Shown here in pieces: positions 18,262 to 29,044 of a stretch of DNA of 64,000 nt. Under the pieces are notes generated by a model. That model saw nothing but the letters and a program-made list of their open reading frames with translations, did not search any database and had not been told where the DNA came from. A program made the translations under genes and the position numbers. This DNA is from Acidobacteriota bacterium (lineage in GTDB: Bacteria > Acidobacteriota > Vicinamibacteria > Vicinamibacterales > JAFNAJ01), in assembly GCA_023384575.1 (NCBI GenBank), contig JAHDVP010000022.1, positions 1 to 64,000 on the forward strand, read 5' to 3'. How positions within the stretch are numbered: the first letter of the stretch is position 1; every line of letters starts with the position of its first letter.

Positions 18262-20594
18262 ATGGCCCTGACCGCTCGCGAGCGCCCGCGCGAGGCCTCG
18301 ACGACTCTCCCACCTCCCCAGGCTGGCGCGACGACACCGGCCCCGACGCCCACGCGGCCGCTCCGCGACAACCCCGCCGTCATCCTCTTCTGGATCGCGG
18401 TGCTCGTCGCGGCGCTCGTGGCGATGATCGCGCTCGCCGACCGGTCCGCGCAGCTCTCGCCCGACTTCCTGAGCGAGGTCGTGCTCTACGCGCTCTCGGT
18501 CGCCGACCTCACCATTCTGGTCGCGCTCGTCTTCGTGCTCGCGCGCAACATCATCAAGCTCGTGGTCGAGCGGCGCCGCGCGCTGCCCTTCGCGCGCTTC
18601 CGCTCGAAGCTCGTCGCGGTGCTGCTGGGCATGACGCTCATTCCGGCGTCGCTGGTGCTCATCGTGGGCAGCGAGCTGATTCGCAACAGCGCGGCGCGCT
18701 GGTTCAGCGCGCCGATCGACGACGTGCTGTCGTCGGCCCGGCAGATCGCGAGCGACTACTACCAGGAGCGTCAGGTGGCGGTCGGCGGCGAGGCCGGGCG
18801 CATTGCCGTGGCGCTGGGGGGGACCGACCTCTCGGCGGGCGTCGGCGCGGTGCGCGACGTCGTGTCGCCCGAGGTCACCGAGCGGCGGGTGGACATGGTC
18901 GAGGTCTACCGCCTCGTGGCCGACGGCGACCCGGCAGGCCTCGTGCCGGTCGTCGAGGTGGTCTCGCCGGCGATTCCGCGCCGGCCGGCGCGCGCCGCGG
19001 GCGAGCGTCTCGCGGCGCAGGTGGCGTCGGGCAGCGCCGATGCCCGGGTGATCGAGTCGCTCGGCGACGGCGGCGAGCTCGTGCGCGTGGCGATGCCCGT
19101 GCGCGATGCGACCGGGCGCACGACGGGCGTCGTCGTGGCGAGCGATTACCTGACCGGCGAGCTCGCGCGTCACTCGCGCCGCATCGTCGACGCCTACGAG
19201 GGCTACCAGCAGCTGCGCGTGCTCAGGCGTCCGCTCGAGGGGGTCTACCTCTCGTTCTTCCTGATGGTGACGCTGCTGATCCTGGTGAGCGCCACGTGGA
19301 TGGGGTTGTACCTCGCGAAGCGCATCACGCGCCCGATTCAGATGCTGGCCGAGGGCGCGCGCGAGATCGGGGCGGGACACCTCGACCACCGGATCGAGCC
19401 CGAGACCAAGGACGAGTTCGGGTCGCTCGTCGAGGCGTTCAACCACATGGCCGAGGAGCTCGCGCTCAGCCAGCGGCGCCTCGAGCGCTCGCGCCGCGAC
19501 CTCGAGGAGAAGAACCTCGAGGTCGAAGCGCGCCGGCGGTACATCGAGACGATCCTCGAGCGCATCGCGACCGGCGTCGTGTCGTTCGACGCCGACGGGC
19601 GCGTGAGCACCATCAACGGCGCGGCGATGCGGCTGCTCGGGCTCGGCCCGGGCGCGATCGGGCGTCCGGCGGCCGACGTGTTCGCGGGCGACCGCCTCCA
19701 GGCGATCGGCGAGGTCGTGGCGCGGGCCACGCGCGACGGAGGACGCGCGCCGATTGCGCAAGAGGTCGCGCTCGTGCTCGACGAGCGCGAACTGCACCTC
19801 GCCGTGGCGACGACGCCGCTCGTCTCCGAGGGGGGCGCGACCGGCCTCGCGCTGGTGCTCGACGACGTCACGCCGCTCATCCGGGCGCAGAAGGTGGCGG
19901 CGTGGCGCGACGTGGCGCGCCGCCTGGCCCACGAGGTGAAGAACCCGCTGACGCCCATCCAGCTCAGTGCCGAGCGCCTCAAACGCCACTTCGCCGGGGC
20001 ACCGACGAGCGAGCGGCGCCTCGTCGACGAGTGCTCGTCGACGATCGTCGCGGAAGTGGAGTCGCTCAAGCGGCTCGTCGACGAGTTCTCGCAGTTTGCG
20101 CGCATGCCGGCGCCGCGCACGGTGCCGGCCGACGTCAATGCGCTGCTCGCCGACACGCTGAAGCTGTACGATGGTCTCTTCCGCCGGATCCGCCTCGAGA
20201 CCCGGTTCGCGGCCGGCCTGCCGCCCGTGCGGCTCGACGCCGAGCAGTTCCGGCGGGTCGTGATCAACCTCCTCGACAACGCCGTCGAGGCGCTCGGCGC
20301 GTCGTCCGAGTCGGGCGAGGCCGCCGGCGGGGTCGTGACCGTCGACACGTCGCACGATGCCGCCAACGGCGTCGTGCGCGTCGCGATCGCCGACAACGGG
20401 CCGGGCATTCCCGCGGCCGATCGGGCGAAGCTCTTCATGCCCTACTACTCGACCAAGCAGCGAGGCAGCGGACTCGGCCTCGCGATCGTCAGGCGGATCA
20501 TCATGGAGCACGGCGGCAGCATCGAGGCGACCGACAACGTGCCGAGGGGCACGCGACTCGTGATCGAGCTGCCGATGGCCACGGTCGGAGCGTC

Positions 20595-20598
<4 letters not shown>
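18262..20598 (+). CDS. ntrY: NtrY-like membrane sensor histidine kinase
   Basis: A 778-residue kinase with NtrY architecture. Three membrane helices lie in the first 140 residues ([53 protein letters not shown]). A periplasmic sensor region is followed by a fourth helix near 330-350, a HAMP linker (ARPIQ-like, [17 protein letters not shown]), and a PAS domain ([20 protein letters not shown]). HisKA has the phospho-acceptor His557 in [20 protein letters not shown], and the ATPase domain has LLDNAVEAL and ADNGPGIP. The stop overlaps ntrX by ATGA. It is predicted to control sigma-54 genes, possibly for nitrogen, redox or envelope cues. Confidence 0.95.
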
Positions 20599-21998
<1,400 letters not shown>

Positions 21999-22044
21999 CT
22001 GCCCCCGGGGCATCACCCATAATGCCGAAACGGGTGTGCGGACC

Positions 22045-22848
22045 ATGGCCGACGTGACACGACAGGCGGCGCCTGGCGCCGCTGGCGCCGGCGATCGCGA
22101 TGCGACGACGGAAGCGCTGTTGCTCTCCGGGCTCGACGACTACTTCGCCGGCCGGTACGAGCGGGCCATCCACGCCTTCACCCGTGTCCTCTTCCTCGAC
22201 CGCACGCATCCTCGCGCCCGCGCGTACATCGAGCGGGCCCGTGCGGGGCTCGCCGAGCGGCAACGTGAGACCGACGAACTGCTCCACGGCGGCCTCGAGG
22301 CGTTCGACCGGGGCGACACCGAGCGCGCCCGCGATCTGCTGACCACCGCGGTCACTCGCGGCGCGCCGCCCGAACTCGCCCTCCCGGTGCTCGAGCGGCT
22401 CGACCGCCTCGACGCGGGACGGGCGTCGGCCCAAGCCGTGGCGCCAACCCCGGCCGGCACGCCGGACACCGCATTCGCGGCCACCGCAGGCGCGGCGTCG
22501 GGATCGAACCGGGTCCTGCTCGCCGCCACGGTGGTGCTGCTGGTGGTCGCCGCCGGGTTCGCCTTCGGCGTCGCGCGTCTCGAGACCGCCCGCGAAGCCG
22601 CGCTCCCGCCCGCTCCGGCCCTCGCGGGGGCGCCATCGGCACCCTGGCCGACCGTGCGCCCTTCGGCCCTGCTGCTGCGACGGGCCCGCCTGCTGTACGA
22701 CCGCGGGCACCTGCACGAGGCACTGCGGACGCTCGAGCCCGTGGGGGTGGACGACCCGCTTCGCCCTCAGGCCGACCGCCTCGTGACCGACATCCAGCGG
22801 GCGCTGCTCGATGGCGCCGTTCCGCCCGATGGGGCCGCCCGACCATGA
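22045..22848 (+). CDS. TPR-type single-pass membrane protein
   Basis: A 267-residue protein. Residues 25-110 show tetratricopeptide-like helices (LDDYFAGRYERAIHAFTRVL and LLHGGLEAFDRGDTERARDL), followed by one membrane helix (about 155-175, VLLAATVVLLVVAAGFAFGV) and a C-terminal helix pair (RRARLLYDRGHLHEALRTLE). The ATG at 22045 starts exactly where the recognisable protein begins. No known family was recognised. It overlaps the next gene's ATG by four bases and follows ntrX closely, so it probably belongs to that operon. Confidence 0.7.
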   Translation: MADVTRQAAPGAAGAGDRDATTEALLLSGLDDYFAGRYERAIHAFTRVLFLDRTHPRARAYIERARAGLAERQRETDELLHGGLEAFDRGDTERARDLLTTAVTRGAPPELALPVLERLDRLDAGRASAQAVAPTPAGTPDTAFAATAGAASGSNRVLLAATVVLLVVAAGFAFGVARLETAREAALPPAPALAGAPSAPWPTVRPSALLLRRARLLYDRGHLHEALRTLEPVGVDDPLRPQADRLVTDIQRALLDGAVPPDGAARP

Positions 22849-23747
22849 GATGTCCGAAGTGTCATTACATCAGCTTCGACGACACGGAGCGGTGCCGCAA
22901 CTGCGGGTTCGATCTGACCCTGGCGCCGGCCGAACCCGACGTCGACCTGCCGATCAGGTCGGACGACGAACCCGAGGGCGTGGCTGACGACATCGAGCTG
23001 AACGCTCCGCCGGCGGACGCCTCCGGCCAGCGACGCGCCGTGCGCCGCGAGGGCCAGCCTGCTGCCGCCCTCGACCTGCCGCTGTTCGAGACGCCGGTAC
23101 CCGGCATCGACGACACGCCGCTCATCGCCACACCCTCGGCCCCGCGTCCTCCGCTGTCGGTGCGACGCCCGACGCCCGACACCGGGCGACCACGCATCGC
23201 CGTGGGACGGTCGTCGTCGGCGCCGCTGCCCTTCGCGCCCGAGGCCGTCGAAGCCGACGGTCGGATCGACCGGCAGCCGGGCGCGCGTGAGGCAGACGGT
23301 GAGGTACGGAGCGGCCGCTCCGAGCAGGATGGCGTGGCCGCGGCCTCACCGGCACCGCGCATCGCAGCCGCGCTCGTCGATCTGGCGCTGCTGGCGGCCA
23401 TCGATCTCACGGTGGTCTACTTCACCCTGTGGCTGGCGCGGCTCCCGCTCGAGGACGTGGGACGCCTGCCGCTGCTGCCGCTCATCGCCTTCTTCGTCCT
23501 GCTCAACGGCGGGTACGCCGTCGGGTTCACCACCGCGTCCGGGCAGTCGATCGGCAAGATGCTGTTCGGGGTGCGGGTCGTCACCGACACGGGCGGCCGC
23601 GTGCCCCTGGGGCAGGCAGTCGGCCGGTTCGCCGCGACCGTGGCCTCGACGCTGACGCTCGGCCTCGGCCTCCTGCCCGTCTTCAGCCCACCGGCCCGCC
23701 GGACGCTCACCGATCGCCTGTCGCACACCCGGGTCGTCCGGGTCTGA
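22845..23747 (+). CDS. RDD family membrane protein with N-terminal zinc ribbon
   Basis: A 300-residue protein. The N-terminus MRCPKCHYISFDDTERCRNC is a CxxC...CxxC zinc ribbon. A long Pro/acidic linker (about 25-165) leads to the RDD domain with three helices (AALVDLALLAAIDLTVVYFT, LLPLIAFFVLLNGGYAVGF, VASTLTLGLGLLPVF) and the family motif SGQSIGKMLFGVRVVTDTGG. RDD proteins have been linked to transport or ion homeostasis, but the function of this zinc-ribbon fusion is unknown. The fusion is common in this phylum. It overlaps the upstream TPR gene. Confidence 0.85.
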   Translation: MRCPKCHYISFDDTERCRNCGFDLTLAPAEPDVDLPIRSDDEPEGVADDIELNAPPADASGQRRAVRREGQPAAALDLPLFETPVPGIDDTPLIATPSAPRPPLSVRRPTPDTGRPRIAVGRSSSAPLPFAPEAVEADGRIDRQPGAREADGEVRSGRSEQDGVAAASPAPRIAAALVDLALLAAIDLTVVYFTLWLARLPLEDVGRLPLLPLIAFFVLLNGGYAVGFTTASGQSIGKMLFGVRVVTDTGGRVPLGQAVGRFAATVASTLTLGLGLLPVFSPPARRTLTDRLSHTRVVRV

Positions 23748-23769
23748 TCCTGCCGCCGGTCACACCACC

Positions 23770-24237
23770 ATGCGTCACGTCGCGCTCGCCGTCGCCACCT
23801 GCCTGGGCGCCGGGTATGCTCCGTTCGCCCCGGGAACCGTGGGCTCCGCTGTCGGGCTCCTCGTCTACGCCGCGGTGCGCGCGGCCGGGGGGGGCGCCGT
23901 CGAAGCCGCCGCCGTCGTCGTGGTGTTCGCCGTCGGCGTGTGGGCGTCCTCTGTCGCCGAGCGGCACTTCGGGCGGACCGACCCCGGACCGGTGGTCGTC
24001 GACGAGGTCGCGGGCATGCTCGTCACCCTGCTCTTCGTGCCCGTCTCGGTCACGGGCGCCATCCTCGCGTTCCTGCTGTTCAGAGTGTTCGACGTCGTCA
24101 AGCCGTATCCGGCGAATCGGCTCGAGCGGCTCCACGGCGGGTTCGGCATCATGGCCGACGACGTGATGGCCGGCGTCTACGCCAACGTCGTGCTGCGGGG
24201 CGCGTGGTGGCTGGCGCCCGGGTGGATCGTGGGATGA
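23770..24237 (+). CDS. pgpA: Phosphatidylglycerophosphatase A
   Basis: A 155-residue PgpA, which removes the terminal phosphate of phosphatidylglycerophosphate to make phosphatidylglycerol in the inner membrane. GYAPFAPGTVGSAVGLLVYA near residue 15, GPVVVDEVAGMLVTLLF near 75 and FRVFDVVKPYPANRLERLHG near 105 are the metal- and substrate-binding blocks; GIMADDVMAGVYAN is the C-terminal block. Its stop overlaps cinA (ATGA). With plsY and gpsA downstream it forms a glycerophospholipid group. Confidence 0.95.
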   Translation: MRHVALAVATCLGAGYAPFAPGTVGSAVGLLVYAAVRAAGGGAVEAAAVVVVFAVGVWASSVAERHFGRTDPGPVVVDEVAGMLVTLLFVPVSVTGAILAFLLFRVFDVVKPYPANRLERLHGGFGIMADDVMAGVYANVVLRGAWWLAPGWIVG

Positions 24238-25517
24238 CTGGCGGGCGAGCCGAACTGCGCCGTGCCGAGATTCTCGCCGTCGGCAGCGAGATGCTGACGC
24301 CAGACCGGTCGGACACCAACTCGCTGTACGTGACGGCCCGACTGAACGAGCTGGGCATCGACGTCGGGGCGAAGGCGGTGGTCGGCGACCACCTCGAGAC
24401 CCTGGCGTCGGTCTTCGCCGGGGCACTCGACCGCAGTGACCTCGTCGTGATCACCGGAGGTCTCGGACCGACCGACGACGACCTGACACGGCTCGCCGTG
24501 GCGCGCGTGCTCGGACGCACCATGTCCGAAGACACGGCGACGGTCGATCGGATCCGCGCGCGTTTCGCCCGTCGCGGTTGGCCGATGCCGGAGATCAACC
24601 GCCGCCAGGCAGAGGTGATCGAGGGCGCCGCCTTGCTCGAGAACCGTCACGGCACCGCCCCCGGCCAGTGGATCGAGGTTGGCGACAAGGTCGTGGTGCT
24701 GCTGCCGGGGCCCCCACGCGAGCTGCGGCCCATGCTCGACGCGCTCCGGGAGGGGCATCTCGCGCGCCGGGCGGGCCGCCGGCGGCTGTTGCGCCGCATG
24801 GTCGGCATCGCCGGGCAGTCGGAGTCGCATGCCGAGGAGGTGCTGAAGCCGCTCTACGTCGAGTGGAGCGGGTACGACCCTCCTGTCGAGGCGACGATCC
24901 TCGCGGCGTTCGGGCTGATCGAGCTGCACCTGTCCGCGCGGGCCGAGTCTGCCGACGAGGCGGCTCGCTCGCTCGCCGCTGCCGCGGCGAGCGTCGAGGC
25001 GGCCTTCGGTTTCGACGTGTTCACCACCGACGATCGCGACATGGCGCACGTCGTCGGCAGCCTGCTCACCGCGCGGGGGTGGCGCGTCGCCCTCGCCGAG
25101 TCGTGCACCGGCGGCCTCGTCGCCAAGCGGCTCACCGACGTCGCGGGCAGCTCGGCCTTCGTCGAGAGTGGCGTCGTGGCGTACAGCAACGAGGCGAAGA
25201 CGCGGCTGCTCGGCGTGCCGGTGTCCCTGATCGAGCGTCACGGCGCGGTGAGCGAGCCCGTGGCCGAGGCCATGGCCGAGGGGGCCCGTGCGGGTGCCCG
25301 CGTCGAGATCGGTGTCGGCGTGACCGGCATCGCGGGCCCGGCGGGAGGCACCGAGGCCAAGCCGGTCGGCACGGTGGCCATTGCCGTGGCCGGCCCCGGC
25401 GAGCGCTCGCGCGTGAGGACGTTCCTCTTTCCCGGCAACCGCGAACACGTGCGCGGCATCGCCGCCCAGACCGCCATCGACATGGTCCGGCGCGCCGTGC
25501 TCCAGTCGAGCCGGTGA
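24234..25517 (+). CDS. cinA: CinA-like protein, nicotinamide-nucleotide amidase
   Basis: A 427-residue two-domain CinA. The N-terminal MoeA/MogA-like domain (about 12-170) has VGSEMLTPDRSDTNSLYVTA and ITGGLGPTDDDLTRLAVARV. The C-terminal amidase domain (about 265-427) has AESCTGGLVAKRLTDVAGSS with the catalytic Ser, VVAYSNEAKTRLLGV and GVTGIAGPAGGTEAKPVGTV. The amidase deamidates NMN to NaMN, salvaging NAD breakdown products. It overlaps pgpA upstream and thpR downstream, each by four bases. Confidence 0.95.
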   Translation: MTGGRAELRRAEILAVGSEMLTPDRSDTNSLYVTARLNELGIDVGAKAVVGDHLETLASVFAGALDRSDLVVITGGLGPTDDDLTRLAVARVLGRTMSEDTATVDRIRARFARRGWPMPEINRRQAEVIEGAALLENRHGTAPGQWIEVGDKVVVLLPGPPRELRPMLDALREGHLARRAGRRRLLRRMVGIAGQSESHAEEVLKPLYVEWSGYDPPVEATILAAFGLIELHLSARAESADEAARSLAAAAASVEAAFGFDVFTTDDRDMAHVVGSLLTARGWRVALAESCTGGLVAKRLTDVAGSSAFVESGVVAYSNEAKTRLLGVPVSLIERHGAVSEPVAEAMAEGARAGARVEIGVGVTGIAGPAGGTEAKPVGTVAIAVAGPGERSRVRTFLFPGNREHVRGIAAQTAIDMVRRAVLQSSR

Positions 25518-26122
25518 CCGTGGGCACGACGCGCCTGTTCGTCGCGATCGACCTCGACGCCGCCGTGGCCAGCGACGTCGAGGAGGTGCGACGGCTCCTG
25601 ACGGCCAGCGACCCATGGCTGGGGCAGAGGGCCTTGCGCTTCGTCGAGCCCGCGCAGGTGCACCTGACCGTTCGGTTCATCGGCGAGGTGGCCGACGAGG
25701 CGGCCGAGGCGATTGCCGGCGTCCTCGACACCGCCGTGCCGGTGCCGCCCTTCACGCTGACGCTCGCGGCGCCCGGCTGGCTACCCGGGCCGTCGCGTCC
25801 ACGGGTGCTCAAGTACGACATCGCCTCGGGCCAGGACGAGGTGCGCCGCGTCCACGCGTTCGTCGAAGCCGCACTCGGTCGCGTCGGCATTCCCGCCGAG
25901 ACGCGGCCCTTCGTTCCGCACGTCACGCTGGCCCGCGTGCGCGACGAGTGGGCGCGGAGGGTGCGGGCCGACGCGGTGTCGATCGCACAGCGCCTGCACG
26001 ACCGCGCGCCGCTCGCGAGCGCGGTGACCGGCCTCACGTTGTTCGAGAGCCGCCTGACGCCGCAGGGGGCGGTCCACACGCCCCGCGTGCGGGCACCGCT
26101 CGACCCGGGTGGGGGGCGATGA
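25514..26122 (+). CDS. thpR: RNA 2',3'-cyclic phosphodiesterase (2'-5' RNA ligase family)
   Basis: A 202-residue 2H phosphoesterase. Both catalytic His-x-Thr-x motifs are present: HLTVRF near residue 45 and HVTLARV near 136. It begins TTRLFVAIDL after the GTG at 25514, which overlaps the cinA stop. The family opens 2',3'-cyclic phosphates of RNA and, in vitro, joins tRNA halves; the cellular role is unclear. The cinA-thpR pairing is a common conserved neighbourhood. Confidence 0.93.
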   Translation: MTVGTTRLFVAIDLDAAVASDVEEVRRLLTASDPWLGQRALRFVEPAQVHLTVRFIGEVADEAAEAIAGVLDTAVPVPPFTLTLAAPGWLPGPSRPRVLKYDIASGQDEVRRVHAFVEAALGRVGIPAETRPFVPHVTLARVRDEWARRVRADAVSIAQRLHDRAPLASAVTGLTLFESRLTPQGAVHTPRVRAPLDPGGGR

Positions 26123-26724
26123 CCCCCATCGCGCTGGCCGTGCTCGCCGGGTACGCGTTGGGGGCCGTGCCGTTCGCGTTCCTGGTGGCGCGAGCGAGCG
26201 GTGGCGTGGACCTGCGTCGAGTCGGCAGCGGCAACGTCGGTGCGACCAACGTGCTCCGGACGACGCGGCGGTCGGCTGCCGTCGCGGCGCTCGCGCTCGA
26301 CACGCTGAAGGGCACGGCGGCCGTGTGGGCGGGCGGGAGCCTCGGCGGTGAGACTGGCGCGGTGTGGGCGGGAGGCGCGGCCGTCGTCGGGCACGTGTAC
26401 CCGGCCTGGCTGCGGTTCCAGGGAGGCAAGGGCGTGGCGACGGCCGCCGGCGCCTTCGCCGTGCTGGCGCCGATCGCGACGCTGGCGGCGCTCGTGGTCT
26501 TCGCGATCGCCGTCGCCATCACGCAGCGCGTGTCGGTGGGATCGCTCTGTGCGACGATCGCCCTGCCGGCCGTCGCCTGGGTCCTGGTCTCGCCGCGCGC
26601 CGTGGTCGTCGGTGCGGCGCTCGTGGCGGGGCTCATCGGGTTGCGCCACAGGGAGAACGTCCGGCGCCTGGCCGGCGGCACCGAGCCGCGCCTCGGCGAC
26701 CGGGTCCGATCTCGTCTCTCGTAG
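26119..26724 (+). CDS. plsY: Acyl-phosphate glycerol-3-phosphate acyltransferase PlsY
   Basis: A 201-residue integral membrane PlsY, which transfers an acyl group from acyl phosphate to glycerol 3-phosphate, the first step of phospholipid synthesis. The three active-site motifs are visible: GSGNVGATNVLRTTR near residue 37, GHVYPAWLRFQGGKGVATAA near 93 and a late HRENVRRLAGGTEPRLG near 177. It overlaps thpR by four bases and precedes gpsA, which supplies its substrate. Confidence 0.97.
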   Translation: MTPIALAVLAGYALGAVPFAFLVARASGGVDLRRVGSGNVGATNVLRTTRRSAAVAALALDTLKGTAAVWAGGSLGGETGAVWAGGAAVVGHVYPAWLRFQGGKGVATAAGAFAVLAPIATLAALVVFAIAVAITQRVSVGSLCATIALPAVAWVLVSPRAVVVGAALVAGLIGLRHRENVRRLAGGTEPRLGDRVRSRLS

Positions 26725-26742
26725 TCGGAGCTGGGGATCACC

Positions 26743-27744
26743 ATGCACCGAATCGCCGTGCTCGGCGCCGGGAGTTGGGGCACCGCCCTCGCGATTCACC
26801 TCGGCCACCTCGGCCACCATGTCACCCTGTGGGCCCGCGATCCGAGCCTCGTCGAGGACTTGCGCACCCGGCGCGCCAACGCGGTGTACCTGCCCGACAG
26901 CATGCTGCCAGCGGCCGTGCTGCCCACGGCCTCGCTGGCCGAGGCCCTCGACGCCGTCTCGCTCGTCGTCGTCGCGGTCCCGTCGCACGGGCTGAGGAGC
27001 GTCGTTCGTGCGGCCGCCGCCTCGTTGCGTGGCGAGGCGCCGGTCGTCAGCACGACCAAGGGCCTCGAGGAGGGTTCCCTGCTGCGCATGTCGGAGGTCG
27101 TCGCCGGGGAGTGCGGTCCCCACCATCCGGTGGCCGTGCTGTCGGGACCGACGTTCGCCTCGGAGGTCGCGCGCCAGCTTCCGACGGCCGTGCTCGTGGC
27201 GTCGGCCGACCCGGACACGAGCCGGTTCGTCCAGCAGGAGTTTCGCGGCCCCTCGTTCAGGCTCTACGCGAGCGACGACGTGGTGGGCGTGGAGATTGGC
27301 GCGGCGATGAAGAACATCATCGCAATCGCGGCAGGCGTCGTCGAGTCGCTTGGCCTCGGTCACAACGCGCTCTCGGCGCTCATCACGCGAGGCCTGACGG
27401 AGATGTCCCGACTGGCCCTCGCGCTCGGCGGGAGGCGCGAGACGCTGGCCGGTCTGAGCGGGCTCGGCGACCTCGTGCTCACCTGCACCGGCGCGCTCAG
27501 CCGCAACCGTCGACTCGGGATCGAGCTCGGACGGGGACGGCCGCTCGCCGAGATCGTGGCCGGCATGAAGATGGTCGCCGAGGGCGTGCGGACGACGCAT
27601 GCCGCCCTGGCGCTGGGCGCGCGCATGGGCGTCGAGCTGCCCATCACGGCCAAGATGGAAGAGGTCCTGACGACCGGCAAACCGCCCCGCGTGGCGGTCG
27701 GCGAGCTGATGGACCGGCCGCAACGGGCCGAAGCCGAGCTCTGA
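26743..27744 (+). CDS. gpsA: Glycerol-3-phosphate dehydrogenase [NAD(P)+]
   Basis: A 333-residue GpsA that reduces dihydroxyacetone phosphate to sn-glycerol 3-phosphate for phospholipids. The NAD-binding motif is VLGAGSWGTALAIHLGHLGH at about 4-23. Further blocks are STTKGLEEGSLLRMSEV, LSGPTFASEVARQLPTA, and the catalytic-region motif GAAMKNIIAIAAGVVESLGL near 186. It lies 18 bases after plsY and ends with a normal-length C-terminus (AVGELMDRPQRAEAEL). Confidence 0.98.
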   Translation: MHRIAVLGAGSWGTALAIHLGHLGHHVTLWARDPSLVEDLRTRRANAVYLPDSMLPAAVLPTASLAEALDAVSLVVVAVPSHGLRSVVRAAAASLRGEAPVVSTTKGLEEGSLLRMSEVVAGECGPHHPVAVLSGPTFASEVARQLPTAVLVASADPDTSRFVQQEFRGPSFRLYASDDVVGVEIGAAMKNIIAIAAGVVESLGLGHNALSALITRGLTEMSRLALALGGRRETLAGLSGLGDLVLTCTGALSRNRRLGIELGRGRPLAEIVAGMKMVAEGVRTTHAALALGARMGVELPITAKMEEVLTTGKPPRVAVGELMDRPQRAEAEL

Positions 27745-27845
27745 CCGGGGTGGTCGGGCCGGCCTTGCTACAATGAGACGGTTCGGCCGGTGCCAGCCGG
27801 CCCGGCGGGGGACCAGATCGTCGCCCGCAGACCGAAAGGCCGTTC

Positions 27846-28769
27846 ATGGGATTGCTGGGCCGTCTTCGCGACAGCCTCTCTCGCACGAAACAGACCATCG
27901 TCGATCGGTTCGAGGATCTCGTTCGCCGCGCCGACGAGCCCGTCGGCCCGGACGGGCGGCTGGCCGAGGATACGCTCGAGTCGCTCGAGGAACTGCTGAT
28001 CACGGCCGACGTCGGCGTCAGCGCGGCCGAACGCATCGTGAAGACGGTGGGGGAGCGGGCTCGGCGCGGGGCCGACCTTCGAGCGCTCGTCAAGCAGGAG
28101 ATTCTGTCGATCCTGGAAGATGCCGGCGGGCCGGCCGCCAACGGCCACCGGCCGCGCGTCGTGATGGTGGTCGGCGTCAACGGGACCGGCAAGACGACGA
28201 CGGTCGGGAAGCTTGCCAACCTGCTGCGGGCGCAGGGCCAGGAGCCCGTCATCTGCGCGGCCGACACGTTCAGGGCCGCGGCTGTCGAGCAGCTCGAGGT
28301 GTGGGCGAAGCGCGCCGGCGTCGATTTCGTCCGGGCGCGGGCCGGCGCGGATCCGGCGGCGGTGGTGTTCGACGCGGTGAAGTCGGGTAAGGCGCGTGGC
28401 CGCGACGTGGTGATCATCGACACGGCCGGGCGTCTGCACACGCGCGTGAACCTGATGCAGGAGCTCGAGAAGATTCGCCGCGTCGCGTCGAAGGAGGTCG
28501 AGGGCGCGCCGCACGAGGTGTTGCTCGTGCTCGACGCCACCGTCGGCCAGAACGGCGTGACGCAGGCCCGCGAGTTCATGGGCGTGGCCGGCGTCAACGG
28601 CATCGTGCTCACCAAGCTCGATGGCACGGCCAAGGGCGGAGTCGCCGTGGCGATCGCGCACGACCTGCGCCTGCCCATCCGCTACGTGGGCGTGGGAGAG
28701 GGGATCGACGACCTCGTGCCGTTCTCGCCGCTCGAGTACGTCGAGGCGCTGTTCGAGTCGTCCTGGTGA
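27846..28769 (+). CDS. ftsY: Signal recognition particle receptor FtsY
   Basis: A 307-residue FtsY, the membrane-side GTPase that receives SRP-ribosome complexes. The NG domain is complete: N-domain helices from about 8, the GTP loop GVNGTGKTTTVGKLANLLRA near 106, CAADTFRAAAVEQLEVWA, DTAGRLHTRVNLM, and TKLDGTAKGG followed by YVGVGEGIDDLVPFSPLEYV at the end. The acidic N-terminal A domain of the E. coli protein is absent, as in many bacteria. Its partner ffh lies 2.4 kb downstream. Confidence 0.98.
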   Translation: MGLLGRLRDSLSRTKQTIVDRFEDLVRRADEPVGPDGRLAEDTLESLEELLITADVGVSAAERIVKTVGERARRGADLRALVKQEILSILEDAGGPAANGHRPRVVMVVGVNGTGKTTTVGKLANLLRAQGQEPVICAADTFRAAAVEQLEVWAKRAGVDFVRARAGADPAAVVFDAVKSGKARGRDVVIIDTAGRLHTRVNLMQELEKIRRVASKEVEGAPHEVLLVLDATVGQNGVTQAREFMGVAGVNGIVLTKLDGTAKGGVAVAIAHDLRLPIRYVGVGEGIDDLVPFSPLEYVEALFESSW

Positions 28770-28813
28770 GAGAGGACCCGGCCGCCACTGGCCGGTCGCG
28801 AACGGCCGCCGGG

Positions 28814-28845
28814 TTGTCACAGTGGAGTTGACCCCAATGTGACAA
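28814..28845. repeat. Inverted repeat TTGTCACA / TGTGACAA
   Basis: Two 8-bp arms (28814-28821 and 28838-28845) with a 16-base spacer in the ftsY-ribE gap. The spacer holds GTTGACCCCAAT; a near copy, GTTGACCTCAAT, occurs just before ribE at about 29021. It could be an operator or a remnant of a small mobile repeat; no riboswitch fold was recognised. Confidence 0.45.
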
Positions 28846-28850
28846 TCCGG

Positions 28851-29013
28851 CTGGCGGCTGGCGGCCGACGACTGGCGGCCTGGTTGGAGTGATCAGCGAT
28901 TGCGACGACTGACGTTCGCTTCACTCCCAGTGAGGTCACCGGTCAGGAAGAAGACGGCGGTCGTCATCGTGCTGGCCGGTAGCCGCTGGCCGGTCGTCGC
29001 AAGCCGAATGTCG
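28851..29013. repeat. Two heptanucleotide tracts upstream of ribE
   Basis: 28851-28885 reads CTGGCGG, CTGGCGG, CCGACGA, CTGGCGG, CCTGGTT. 28972-29013 reads CTGGCCG, GTAGCCG, CTGGCCG, GTCGTCG, CAAGCCG, AATGTCG, with every unit ending in CG. The 86 bases between them hold no feature that I can name. Confidence 0.6.
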
Positions 29014-29044
29014 TATCAGGGTTGACCTCAATCGAGTAGAGCCG

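Noticed and set aside
28846-29044. FMN riboswitch before ribE
   Set aside because: The conserved RFN-element stems and loops were not found; only heptad repeats and the inverted repeat are present.
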